DNA of 64,000 nt from NCBI GenBank assembly GCA_010093605.1, contig MU004192.1, forward strand, positions 695,774 through 759,773, written 5' to 3'. The position numbers were made by a program, and so were the translations under genes. This document shows, one piece after another, positions 29,538 through 40,888 of the stretch. The notes under the pieces were generated by a model. It was not told the origin of the DNA. It did no database searches and was given only the letters and a program-made list of their open reading frames with translations. Each line of letters starts with the position of its first letter. The first letter of the stretch is position 1. Origin of the DNA: Lophium mytilinum. Lineage: Eukaryota > Ascomycota > Dothideomycetes > Mytilinidiales > Mytilinidiaceae.

Positions 29538-32500
29538 ATGTCCAATCCTTTCACAACGTTCTCCGCAGTCCCTCAATCATATGAACGATCGTTTTACCGC
29601 TCTGTTGCGCTACTTTGTACCGGAGATGCCGAGAACCACATCCTGGTTAAGAGGCAGGTCCAGAATGCGTTCTTGGTAGCATACATCACTAAGAAACACC
29701 TGGACTATGACAGATATGTCAAGTTCGAAAAGCAAAGCGTCGGGCCGGAGTCGTGCCCACTCTTTGCTCTTTTAGAATGCCCAGAGCTTCAGCCCGACCG
29801 TAGGGTGTATCGCATCGTGGCTAAGGCCTTGAGGATTCAGCTCTTTGTCTGGACGAGGTTGCAAAATGGCCGCCCACAAGGGTTGGCATTCCGTTTTGGA
29901 CCTACTGATAGTCCAAAAGTTAACATCCTCCGGTCGAGCAACTCGAAAATGCAGGGCTTTGGCACATCCTGGTTCTCTCATTATACTTCATTAGTGGTGG
30001 ATAGGAGTGGAGCAGCTGCCTTTGAGTATATGCTCCAAGAAAAAGATAAAGACACGAATGGACTAGCCATGAAGCTTGTCACTTGGGAGTGGGAAAAGGG
30101 CACAACATCTGGTTTCAGATGTTACAACGGCCACGATCAGGTAAGATAGCTTTATAAGCTCACATTCTATAGACATAGCTAACGTCTCGAAGGGTTCCAG
30201 GGAACGTGGTCAAAGATCCGATTCGTCGAGCGAGATTTGCTCAGTTGTTGACTGCGCCATTCGGAGACCGTGGCAGATTCGAGAAGCGCTCGATCTTATT
30301 GAAAGAGCTTCGCTCCGATCACCTACCCATGGACTCACGGCTCCTTTGGGCACCAAGGTGTTGAAGCCGGTTCTTGGATGGGACGCTGAGTTCGAGAAAC
30401 GGCCTCAGCAACCTAGCGACCTATCTCGTGACGAACTTACGTCGCGATTTGTCCATGGCGAGTTCGAAGAGCTTGTTTCAGTAATAGTTATCTTTGTTGG
30501 GGAACAAGCCTCATTCAAATTCTATATACTTGAAATGCTAGAAAACCCAACCACGGAAACCGTCTCTGAGGTAAGTTTTATGTGCGTTGCCCAACTCCAA
30601 GCTCAAGTCTAATTCGAAAAATAGCTAAGCCATTTCTGGGAGTGGTTCAAGGATGCGAAAAAGATCATGCTCGCTTATAACCTCCAGAGCGACATGCACG
30701 CCATCAAGGGCTCCATAGCCCACATGTTCCAGGATGACAACAGGCCAGACTTTCAGTACGAGTCTTGGTATCTGGTCGATGGCAAAAAGTTCCACACCAT
30801 CCGTCCACAGTGGAGATTGCCTAAAGGTCAATATTTTGGTGGTCGACTTCCCTTGTCCCTGCAGTTCTCGAGGCATCCTTTCCAGTGCCCCTTCCACTCC
30901 AGTAAACTCGATCGTGGATTGACATGCTTCTGCGAACATTGCATATTGGATGTGTCTACCATATTCGATTATATGTGCAGAACTGCGGGGATAGCGAACG
31001 CGCCTCCAGTGCATGGATGGGGCGAACCTCCATTTGGATACAGGTACGAGAAGTTTTTGCAGTCTGTCTTGGCCGGAGATCGTATGCTAGATCTCCTGGA
31101 GCATTTCAAGAATGCACCTGAGCGTTACGGTGACACTGGCAAGTTTTACTCCACCATTGTTGGGGATCCAAACTTGCAGCACTCAAATATCGTTATCGAG
31201 TATCTCTTAGGAGACGTCTTGGGACTGGTGAGAGCTCTGTTGGCTATTCTTACCACAGACAATCGTTGCTTGTAAGTGCACCGTCCTTCATCTCTGGAAA
31301 GTAGTTCTCGGGAAAAATACTAACTCGATTTGCAGGACGACCATACGACTCGTGAGGCATGCGAAACGAGACCCAGAATATTCGATGGTACTTCCACGGA
31401 TAGCAACACCGACCAAGGTCTCTTTGGGGTCCGGAATTATTTGCTACAATGACCATGCAAAGCATTTCCAACGCCCCACAGAGACCAAAGAACCCTTTTC
31501 TGGGTGCTGCCCACACCGAACACTGGACTATGAGAGTTACGGAGATGGGTGCTATAATACAGCAGCACCAGGGGACTCCAGCCGCACCAAAGGAGTATAT
31601 CCATTCGTCGATGCGGGTACCCTGTCCTATGTAGACCATGTCCTTCGTAACGAAGCTCGAGACGAGGTCCTCTCCAGCATGGCGGAGGACCTATCCGCGA
31701 TCAAAGGAAGGACGGTATCATCGATATTCCGGAGCCCGACATGGGATGAACAGACTTTTGTCAACGCCGCCCGGAACAAAGTCAGGCACGAACTATTCGA
31801 TGTCTGCAGATTCACCCTCCCGGAAATCATGATGGTTCAAAGCACACATATACCACCCGTCGCCACCTCTGATCGCGGAGACTCAGTCGAAGACTATCCG
31901 GACCCCATCATCCGCGCCGGCTCTACGTATGAGGAGTATCTCCTTGGCCTTTTGCGATCTACCAAGGCGGCATCCGTCGCACCCCCTCGTGGCTTCGGTG
32001 CTCCAGTGGGAAGCCTACACGGCCTGCCTCGGTTCTTGTACGATCTCCCCAGTGTCCCAGGGGCCGACCTTCCTTTCGCTCGAAACATTTACGACGCATT
32101 CCCCATTCGTGGGCCCCTCGTCGGCGATGCTCTCGGCGCTCCAACGCCCGAAAAGCCCCGCAAACCTCTCACCCCGCTGCAGACCCTCACAGAAGAAGAA
32201 ACAGTAGCTTTCATGCCTGGCCCGGTCCCAGACCGCAATGAGAAAACGGCGCAGGAGTACTTTGATGCTCTCGCCCTATGGGTTCGCCTAGCGGAAGGTT
32301 CCCTCGGCGACATTGAGGGTGACATCAAGAAAGAGATCCAGAGGAATACGAAAGAGGGTTTGCCCGGAGACTTCGATGCCCGGGATATCTGGGATCCTGA
32401 CGGGAGGGAATACGAAGCCCGGGTCAAAGCAGCGCCGGACTGGAACAAGCCACCTTTGGCGTTGCGGCGGCGGATGTTTATCGCTTATGGCAACGGGGAC

Positions 32501-32620
32501 TGGATTTCCGAGAGCACTCGTCGCCTGAATGCATTGAAAAGGTTCATTACACGGGAGAAGAGGAAGATATCTAAGCTAGAAAGACAAGGGTTTGTGGAAT
32601 CAAGTGGATGGGGGGAGTAA
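29538..32620 (+). CDS. Unrecognised 970-aa protein, intact member of a local duplicate array
   Basis: Four exons (29538..30140, 30193..30570, 30625..31271, 31336..32620) join in frame to 970 aa; every junction has GT..AG and the first two introns are mirrored in the decayed copies. I do not recognise a domain. Seen: no signal peptide or membrane segment; an N-terminal compact region (RIVAKALRIQLFVWTRLQNG, FRFGPTDSPKVNIL, VVDRSGAAAF); a central cluster FQCPFHSSKLDRGLTCFCEH with Cys/His spacing that could bind metal; and a C-terminal half rich in Pro, Asp and charged residues (PLTPLQTLTEEETVAFMPGP) ending in a basic helix. It behaves like a lineage-specific gene still under selection, with two degraded relatives immediately upstream. 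Confidence 0.75.
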
Positions 32621-34020
32621 AGCAACGTATTCGCATCGCACTTTCAAAGACTGTTGGGTATTTAGTGGGAGATTCTGAGACTGACTGTATAGAGATTTGG
32701 GTAACGTAGTTCGCTATGTCTGGTTAGTAGACATCTTGTAGATCTAGAGGGGTGGAGCATAGACAAAGAGTAGAAGAGGAGCACTGATGTTATTTTCACC
32801 GTTTCTTCCAGAGCTATATTTTCAATGCAACATAAAACATCGTCAATTTTCCATTCTTACCATCAAACCCCTCTACTATCTCGCGAGTTCCCACTGCCTC
32901 AACTCACGCTGCAAGCTCTGCCTCCTTGAAGCCTGTCGTTCGTCGAGTAACATGATACGTCACAGCTCACGTGCATATCTCACATGACCCGAAATTTCTT
33001 CGATCCTCGACTATAAAAACCCCCCTGACCTCAAGACCAGATTTCTTTCTTCAAGACGAGAAAATGGAAGTCCAGAGGACAACAAAATACCATATCTGGG
33101 AGGCCTTCATGTCTCGTCCAGTTGTCAAAACAGCAAAGACTACGTGTTGATGTGGGATTGTCGGAATCTGGTGGTGGAAGCAAAACAAAGTCCGCTAGTG
33201 CGCCGTGATGTGTTCCGTTCAACAGATTCGTTGTCTTTGTCCATGGTGTGGTGGGAGGTTGGGCGCGGTTGCAACAGTCTGTTTCATGTGCTTCCATAGG
33301 GTGGGAGGGACTGAACTGAGACGATGATGGTGACTATCCCCTCCCACTCCTACAGCCCTCGATTACCTCTCAAAAACTTCGGTCAATGTCTTCATGATAC
33401 TGTCCACTGCCATGTATCAAGCTCGTTGATCAGCGATGTTTCGACGTCTCTCATCATCTCCATCCGCATAGTCTTTGGTCATGCTCACCATCATCCAATC
33501 CCAATGCAGGCGCCCACACAACGCCAACACCGCCAGACTGACCATGATACTTGGGCTTCCAACAGTTTTGCACCAACCCAGTCCCCTCCGATCCCATCAG
33601 CGGTCATTGCTTCCAGTTTGATAGAAATGATATGTGCTGCCTCCTAGAGTCTACAGACCGGACAGCCAGGCTCATGGTACTGTAACCGTTCCTTTGTTGC
33701 ACCTCCCTTCAAGATCGCGACCTCCCTGTAGACTAGGGACTGGAAAGCGACGGAAGCTTTATAGCTGAGAAGTTAGAGCAACGACAGCTTAGTCAGTAAC
33801 ACGTGATATCGCAATGCTCACTCCTGACGGCATCGTGAAGCGATCAATCATATTTTACAAGCCTCCCATATATCCTACAACTCACTAGCCAATCTATAAG
33901 AACGCCGACCTGACCCTCGTCCGAATGAGCGACCTATATAAAACCAAAGCCCGTACAACACCAATACCCTTATCCCATACTCTTACACCAGCCTTCTACC
34001 ACCAAGCGAAACCACCCAAT
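32621..34020. other. Intergenic
   Basis: 1.4 kb without a convincing gene; short ORFs only. A CACGTG box lies at 32968..32973 and another CACGTGA near 33802. Confidence 0.4.
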
Positions 34021-36659
34021 CTACCCAATCTGCCCCTGACCCCCCTGCAGCCCCTGCATCCACGCCTCCGCCATCTCATTCCCCGCCTCGCCCGGCGGCA
34101 TAACTGACCCAAACAGATCCATAACATCCGTCCCCATCAGCAACCCCTCAGGCATATAATACGGATCATCGCTAATCGGAAAGAACAGCGCATCCGCCAC
34201 CCCCGCCGCACTCCCCCCCGGCAGCTCCGGCGGCGGCATAACCATATGGCTCTGATTCTGGTTCTGGTTCTGGGCCTGGTTCTGGGCCTGCTGCATACCG
34301 CTGTTGCTGGTCGGTTGATTCAACAGCGTGTTCGACCACCGGATGCGGTTCCCCTGCCCGGCCGCCCGCAGCTGCACGTCGCGCACGTACTCGCGCGCAA
34401 TGTGCGCGAACTCGGAGACGAGGGAGCCTGGGAGGGTGCCGCCGGAGGCGTACTCGACGCGGGAGAAGTGGCCGCTGGCGACGTCGAGGAGGGCGAGGTT
34501 GGTGCTAGTCTCCGGGTGGGTGGGGTTGTGAATGACGAGGTCGAAGAGGACGAAGAGGCCGGAGAGGGGGACGCCGGCGAGGACCCTGCGTTGGGTTAGT
34601 AAGTGGCTTTTTCGGGGGGGAGGAGTGGAGGGGAGGGGGTTAAGTACCAGACGGGTGTGTAGGGAGATACGTCGATGTAGGGGGTCAGTTCTAGGATGGC
34701 GCATGAGGCTTTGACGAGCAGGTTTTTGCTTTCGGAGTGCCGGATTGATTTGGCGGAGTCTTCTCTAGAGGCCTCGGCGTTGATGTGTAAGGAGGCTCGG
34801 CACAGGGCGAGGACGTGGTTGTAGTAGAGGAGATGTACTCTGAGAGCTACGGTGGTGCTGAGAGGTCCCGGGAGTGCGTGAGCTCGGAATTGCTCGCCGG
34901 GGCGAACACTGATGGGAATGGACATCCTCCAATGTTCCAGCTCTTCCATTAATTGACTGATCGTGTTGACGAAGTAGCTTATCGGGTTTGAGGCGACGCT
35001 GATTGAGAAAAGTGAGTTGTATGATCGGGATAGTAATCGGCCGTATCTTGCGAATGCGAGGAACCAGTCAAAGTCTCCGAATACTGCTGTAGGGGTGTAC
35101 GGAATTGGACAGCTAATGTCCGCGTCGATGAATACCTAGGAGCTACTTAGTAGTGCACTCCTGAAGTAGTACATGGGATGAAGGCAAACGTACCGACCCG
35201 CGCCCAGCGCAGAAAGTGGTCATCTTTTCCAACGAATAGACGACCCAGAACGCCCGATTGTAGACGCTGTCTGGGGATGCCCGCGACTTGATGAGATTCA
35301 AGTTCTGCGCTCTCCGAGCACTCTCTGATATCATAGTGTGTTCAATTTGAATGCATGAAACGCTCAAAGCAAATACGGACTAGGTTGAGGTTAGCAGTTT
35401 CTTTATGCGGAGGTGAATTGGGAGTGTCGTACCATCGCAGTGACAGCTTGCAGAGCTATGAGAGAATCGGGAAGGATGACAAGGTCTGGGTACAACGCTA
35501 GGGATACTGAGAAAAGCTGCCATGCTCGGTTCTGCCCAGGCTCGAAAGTTCCACCGTTGTTGTACTGCGATCCTAACGCAAGGACTGCATGATACAGTGC
35601 CGACCATGCTTTGTTCGTGTGTAGTATTTGAGAGAACTGGGGATTTGATAGGGTTTCCTGGAAGGCATGTTGGTCTAGGAAAGGGTAGAGAGGATGCACT
35701 TGTTCAAAGAAGGATCGTATATAGGCCGAGGTTAGATTGGGGTCCGAACTAATGTCCGCAGTCCATGACTTTGAGAGTACGTGATCAGTGATGATGTTTT
35801 CTTTTGCTTTAAGACGAGTGTTGATGACAGTGTCCGCCTTGTTCAGGACATCGTTGAGTCGGTTATGCCCCAGGCGAGTCGAGAGGGATTGTCGTCGGCC
35901 TTCGGAGAAGAACGTCAGACTATACCCGCTGTAGTCTCCACCTATCTTAAAGTTAGAGAAGTACAGTATATGAGTACTGTAAGACCAACCAAAGATCCCA
36001 TTTCCCTGTGAATATCAGCACACATACCTAGCGGAAAAGGATCGAGTGGAATACCTTGAACGGAAACGTTTCAGACTTTTGTCTCTGTAAACCAGGTCTG
36101 TCAGAAAGGAGCCGGTCGATGTAAAGTTCCGGCAGGCTCTCGGCCGTCGGCTCCGTAGACTGCTGTACTTTCTTCGGCGCTTGAACGCTGATAGTTGACG
36201 CTTTTGCTGGAGGTTTTGACGCATCTGGATTCAGTGACATGACATGAAACGGAGACGCCGGTTCATCTTTGACGACCTTCGAGCCGAATACGGTTGACAG
36301 AGACTCTTGAGCCACTAATATCGTCAGCAAGGTCTTGGTATGCGCAGCGATGGCTCGTACATACATTCGCCGAATATGCGCTCGTAGCGATTTCGTCGTT
36401 TCGGTGCCGATGCAATACTGAAGTGGCACTCTACATTCCGGCGCTACAGGATCATATCAGCCTAAAGACTTATATATCTAAAAACGGTCAGGTGGTGATC
36501 TACCGTGCAGTTCTCGCATGGCCCAGGATACCCATGCCCTGACTAATCAGCTGGTGTTCACGTATATGAATGCTCTGAAGAGGAGAAGATACCTGTACAC
36601 CGAACCTTACGGCTCTTACACGCGTCGCACGACTTGAACACTTTTAGTGTTCCAATCAT
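34021..36659 (-). CDS. Zn2Cys6 fungal transcription factor
   Basis: Nuclear regulator with an N-terminal binuclear zinc cluster and a fungal-specific transcription factor domain. Nine exons (complement of 34021..34585, 34648..35135, 35194..35379, 35433..35941, 35990..36005, 36055..36314, 36365..36443, 36504..36538, 36593..36659) give 734 aa. The cluster CDACKSRKVRC, then PGPCENC and NVEC, is assembled from three exons and has all six Cys. A short Pro/Ser linker follows. The regulatory domain shows FFEQVHPLYPFLDQ, AWQLFSVSLAL, DSLIALQAVTAM, SARRAQNLNL, AFWVVYSLEKM, SCPIPY and TPYIDVSPYTPVW. The fifth exon is only 16 nt. The tail has an NQ-rich run (QAQNQNQNQ). Target genes are unknown; neighbours do not suggest a cluster. 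Confidence 0.88.
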
Positions 36660-37020
36660 GGTGTAATGATCTAGTGCGAATTGGTAAATAAGCGACTAGG
36701 ATGCGTCGGTAACTTCGTTCAGCAAGTCGTACCACCCCATGCCGTGACGGGGAGGTCAATAAGTAGATTGGATTTCATGTGGAATGGGTTCATGAAGTCA
36801 TGAGGGAGCTTGAAAGTTTCTTGTTGTGCTGAAGTAGGCTTCCGGAAGACCCGCTCGGAAAATTGCCAGATGCGGCGTCCGGAGCCGAGCATCGATCTAT
36901 GATCGAGGCAAATCTGACTAAAGAGTCAGGGGTGCCTCGAAAGGCTACGAGGACTGCCAAATATATACCCTATTCCTTGAGATCTACGCTCAAATAGTAG
37001 TAGATACCAAGAACCTAATT
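36660..37020. other. Upstream region of the transcription factor
   Basis: No gene seen; precedes the repeat array. Confidence 0.35.
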
Positions 37021-37024
37021 TCCA

Positions 37025-38060
37025 CCGTCGCCAACTTTACATCGCAACGCGAATACGATGCATATGGCATGGGGGGCCTTAAAACTCCATCAATACTGTC
37101 AAACACATCTTCCAGACATTCAGAAATGACCTTGGGTAGGAGTAGGTATGACGGACCTAAAATACGGGGTCGCGATCTTTACATCGTGACCTAATTGCAG
37201 CCGGTATAGCCAGGCATGCTTCACGAACCTATGAAACCTACCAATTTTAACCTCCCAATACCCTAGATTCTAGGACCATATTGGTGCAGCTTTGGAAACG
37301 TAGTAGAGCCACCAAAGGTCTCCTAAACATACCAATGGTAGAAAACCCAGGATGTTAAAACCTCAATTATGTAAATTGCAGATGTAATAACCATACACCC
37401 GAATCCCACTCTCCGGACCTTTACATCCTGCCAAACAAGAAACGTATACGCCCAGGAGCGCTTCAAGACCCGCCCACTGCTGCCAGGATCCAGCCCCCCG
37501 ACGCCTTGATTCCGGTCGTCCGTGAGTGGGAATTGACAGCGAAGCAGCGCCCTTGGAGGTCTCCAGCACCTTTGCGCGAGAGGAAACAGAGAATGTCAAG
37601 TCCTTAAGCGCGTAAATCAGAGATGTAGAACGCACGCACCTAATCCACGCCCTCCGGAACTTGACATCTTATAGTTTAGGGGGTGTGTAGGGCCAGGGGC
37701 GTCTTCCATCGGTAACACTACTGTCAAGACGCTCGTCACAGGCGCTCGATTCCATGTGCGCAGATGTAACACTACACGCCCAATTCACGCCCCCTAGAAC
37801 TTGACATTCTGTGTTTCATGAAGCGAGTATAGCCAGGGGCGCCTTACGTCGGTGAAATTATCGTCAAGACGCTCGTCACAAGCGCTCGACTCGTGGGCTC
37901 CGGAACTTGACATCTTGTAAATCGTAATATCGGTATGGCCAGGGGCGTCTTAAATCGATCCGAACACTGCCAAAACAAACCGTAACTGCGCTCGGTTTCG
38001 AGTGACTGAATATCAAGTCCAACGCCTGAAACGCGAGGTCTCAAACTTGACATCTCGCGG
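37025..38060 (+). repeat. Degenerate tandem repeat array with ACTTGACATC cores
   Basis: Seven recurring cores resembling GGAACTTGACATCT occur near 37032, 37177, 37418, 37660, 37800, 37905 and 38045. From the second core on, most are followed about 25-35 nt later by a block like TATAGCCAGGGGCGTCTT (near 37204, 37448, 37690, 37830, 37936). Several units also share CTGTCAAGACGCTCGTCACA (37721 and 37862) and CAGATGTAA..CACGCCC before the core. Unit spacing varies from about 105 to 240 nt. TGTCAAG elements are the reverse complement of the core, so hairpins are possible. No ORF runs through it. Confidence 0.7.
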
Positions 38061-38386
38061 AAATTTTCTTAGATGTGCACGAAGGACTCCAGACCTATAA
38101 GACGCAAAGGAAAACAACACTTAAAAACAACTAGATTTCGAGCGAGATTTCACTTACATCTTCTCATCACTTTCATCACTCGAGGCACCCCAGAACCCGT
38201 TCAAGCAAGGAAATTTTCATTCCTTCATAGTCTCATTCAAGGCCTATAGCCGCATCCCACCGCCCCAACGCCGCAAAACAGGGCCGCAGCCCATCCCCAA
38301 TACCCAAAGGCCCATTTCGGGCGTCTCAACAAAAGTACAAGAAAAGAACCTTCAAACCAGAACGCCACGCCATGCCTTTTTCCCGC
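38061..38386. other. Short intergenic stretch
   Basis: About 330 nt between the repeat array and the BIR1 stop codon; nothing recognised beyond likely 3' UTR. Confidence 0.35.
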
Positions 38387-40502
38387 TCAAACCGTGCACT
38401 GAATCCCCTCCAGAGCCAGGAGGGCCTTTCCACCCTCAATTTCAAACACATTGATCTTACGCTCACACTCAGCCCTCAGAATCTGCTCGCCTCTCTCGGC
38501 ATTATGCACGATCCATTCCTCTACTGACATTCCCCTCTCAGCCTCAGTCAGCCCTTCACGGACTTTGGCGACTTCAGCTTCTCCAGACACATGGAAAAAG
38601 TTCTCCTTGTCCAACGCCATATCAAGCGTCGGGACAGACGGAGAGAAAACGAAGACGTTTTCGAGATCAATCGGCTTCCAGGGCATGCTGGAGCCGAATC
38701 CGCCTACTTTTGCGTTGCCTGCTGCACGCTTGGATGGTGATTCGAAGACCCCTCGGCGTTCTGACAGTGGTGGCCGAACGGACGCAGGACGAGCCGAAGG
38801 TGGCTTGTTCTCCACGTCGGATGAGGATTCGCGTGGAGTTTGGGCCTTCTTCAGAGTCTTTTTGACCCTCTTTGGCAGTGGTGTGGGAGCCTCGGCGGTT
38901 TCAGGCTGATCCTCCAGGATGGCAATTGGAGAGTCGGTCTTCTTGGTACCATTGCTCATGCGCTTGGCACCTCGTTTCGGTGTTGGGCTGTCGTGTTCTG
39001 ATGGCTGAAGGGCTTCCAGCTGCCAGTCCATGCTCGTGGTGACAGCAGGCTCATCCAGTACGATGGGTTCGGAAGTCGAGGCTGCTTTCTTGCCTCTGGT
39101 GGTCTTCCGGGTAGTCTTCGCAGGAGCCTTTGCTTTTCCTTTTCGACCTTTGCCAGTGGTAGCATCGGTGGCAGTCGTCATGATGCTGTCGTCGACATGG
39201 GCGACGGCTTCATCAACGTCCATTTCGTGGTTCTCCATGGGGGCAGCGGACTCGTCCAGTATGATGGATTCCAACGTGGAGGCTGCTTTCTTTCCTCGGG
39301 TGGTCTTCTTGGTGGCGAGCTTTGCTTTTCCTTTCTTGCCCTTGGTAGTCGTGGCATTTGTCATGTTACTGTCGTCGATGTCGGCCATGGCTTCATCGGT
39401 ATCGATTCCGTGGTTGTCCTCTGGGGGAGCTGGGAAATCGTCCAGATTGATGGAGCCCGACGTCGAGGCTGCTTTCTTGCCTCGGGTTGTTTTGCGGGTG
39501 GTTTTCGCAGGGGCCTTTGCCTTTCTGCCCTTGGAGGTGGCATTGGTGGCATTCGTCATGACGCTGTCGTCGACGTCGGCCATAGCTTCGTCGGCATCAA
39601 TGGACATTAAGGAGGGAGCTTCAGAGAAAGATGTTAGATTTGATTGTGTAGACAAACGTGATGCTCTTGATGTTCTCGAACCCTTAGCCTTTTTCTTCGA
39701 AGCAGGCTGCCTCGTGGCAGCATACTCGTCGACAAGTGCAAAGAAGAGACATTCTGGAGAGCGTCGTCGGTGCTCAGTCCTGGCCATGTTAGCGATTGAT
39801 AGCAGCTAGCATGAGCATGAAGGCTTACAAGGGATTGTCCTTTGGCTCCCATCCATCTAAAGCCAGATGGCAGTAGTGGCAGGAAGCGCCGTCGTCAGCA
39901 TCTGGGCTCGGGTCGTAGCACCAGCCAGCCTCGATCATCTAGAGCAGACACGTTAGCTTTGCGATCAATTGCGAGTGAATGAGGATTGCAACCTTCTGTA
40001 TCTTCGGCTTCCATCCTTTCTTATCCTCATGGGGCCAGCTCTCCATGTACGTCGCCCTTCGAGACTCGATCATCTTCTCGCTCATTGGGTCTTCCTCGAC
40101 GCGATTTGGGTCGCCGAGGCGCAGGCGGATGCAGGCGTTGATAGCCCATCCGCATTCTGGCGCGTGGAGAAGATGCTCGTAGGCTGGGACGTCGATGGGA
40201 TCCCATCCATCGAGCTGGCTGTTGCAGACAAGGCACTGGACGTTGTCGATGTTGTCGGCGGAGGGCTTGTAGTAGAATCCAGCGAAGGCAAGCTGCAGAC
40301 TGAGTTAGCAATGGAGCTCCATCAGATACAAGTCAATTGCGCATCTCACCTCTTCGGGATTGGGGTTCTTGTGCGGCCAGGACACTGAAGCAGGCGTCTT
40401 CTTCTTCGTGTTCGAGGCGCGTCGCTTTGGAACGGTATGGGGCGTCAGGAAGGTCTCCAGACGGCCCATCAGGGTCTTCAGAGCTTCTGGGAGAGGGACC
40501 AT
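38387..40502 (-). CDS. BIR1: BIR-domain protein, survivin / Bir1 of the chromosomal passenger complex
   Basis: Inner-centromere protein that brings Aurora kinase and INCENP to chromosomes. Four exons (complement of 38387..39779, 39829..39938, 39993..40292, 40350..40502) give 651 aa. Two BIR zinc domains are seen. The first has VQCLVCNSQLDGWDP and HLLHAPECGWA; the second has SCHYCHLALDGWEP and EHRRRSPECLFFAL. Each has the Cys-x2-Cys...His...Cys ligands. After them comes a basic, disordered region with three tandem repeats of 61-65 aa (see repeat entry). The C-terminus holds MSVEEWIVHNAERGEQ and LRAECERKINVFE, a helical stretch typical of fungal Bir1. Start chosen at the ATG with context GGGACCATGG reversed on the minus strand. 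Divergent from TAM41. Confidence 0.9.
39028..39598 (-). repeat. Three in-frame tandem repeats (61-65 codons) inside BIR1
   Basis: Each unit begins D-x-DEAMA-x-VDDS-x-MTNAT, continues with a lysine-rich run ending TTRGKKAAST, and closes with an acidic ILDE-type segment. All three are in frame and about 65-75% alike. Confidence 0.85.
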
Positions 40503-40888
40503 GGTGTGCGGTTGCTCGGTCGCAGCTTCCTTCTGGAGAGTTTGGGTGTGGGTGGTGTGTGGGAGATGGCGGGGTTGTGTGGTTGAAGCTGGTGGTTCAT
40601 TGATGAGGTGCAGTTGCGCAGGCGCGTCGTTTACGCAAATAAACACGGGCCTCGGGACCTCCGACCTAGTGAACTAGCGCCAAATTTCGCAATCACTACG
40701 GAGCAGGCAGGCAAGCCTTCCTTACCTAAGCACGTGCTGAGCTAGCAATTCTCCGGCCTCGCTCACACTTCCCTCCCTAATTATGCCATGGACTGCTCCG
40801 ACTGCACCCTTCAAAAACCGAAAATGTGTGTGCCTCAATTGCACCGGTGATCTCATCTAGTCTTGCCATCTTGTTTCTTCTCCCGAAT
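40503..40888. promoter_or_regulatory. Divergent promoter, BIR1 / TAM41
   Basis: 386 nt between divergent starts; compact shared promoter. No specific site assigned. Confidence 0.45.

Noticed and set aside
32621-34020. Small genes from short ORFs (for example 33324-33647)
   Set aside because: No motif, no splice logic and no composition typical of coding sequence.
37025-38060. CRISPR array
   Set aside because: The repeats are degenerate and unevenly spaced in a eukaryotic context, with no uniform spacers.
39030-39809. 259-codon open frame antisense to BIR1
   Set aside because: Shadow of the repetitive Lys/Ala/Thr codons of BIR1; low-complexity Val/Phe/Ser reading.
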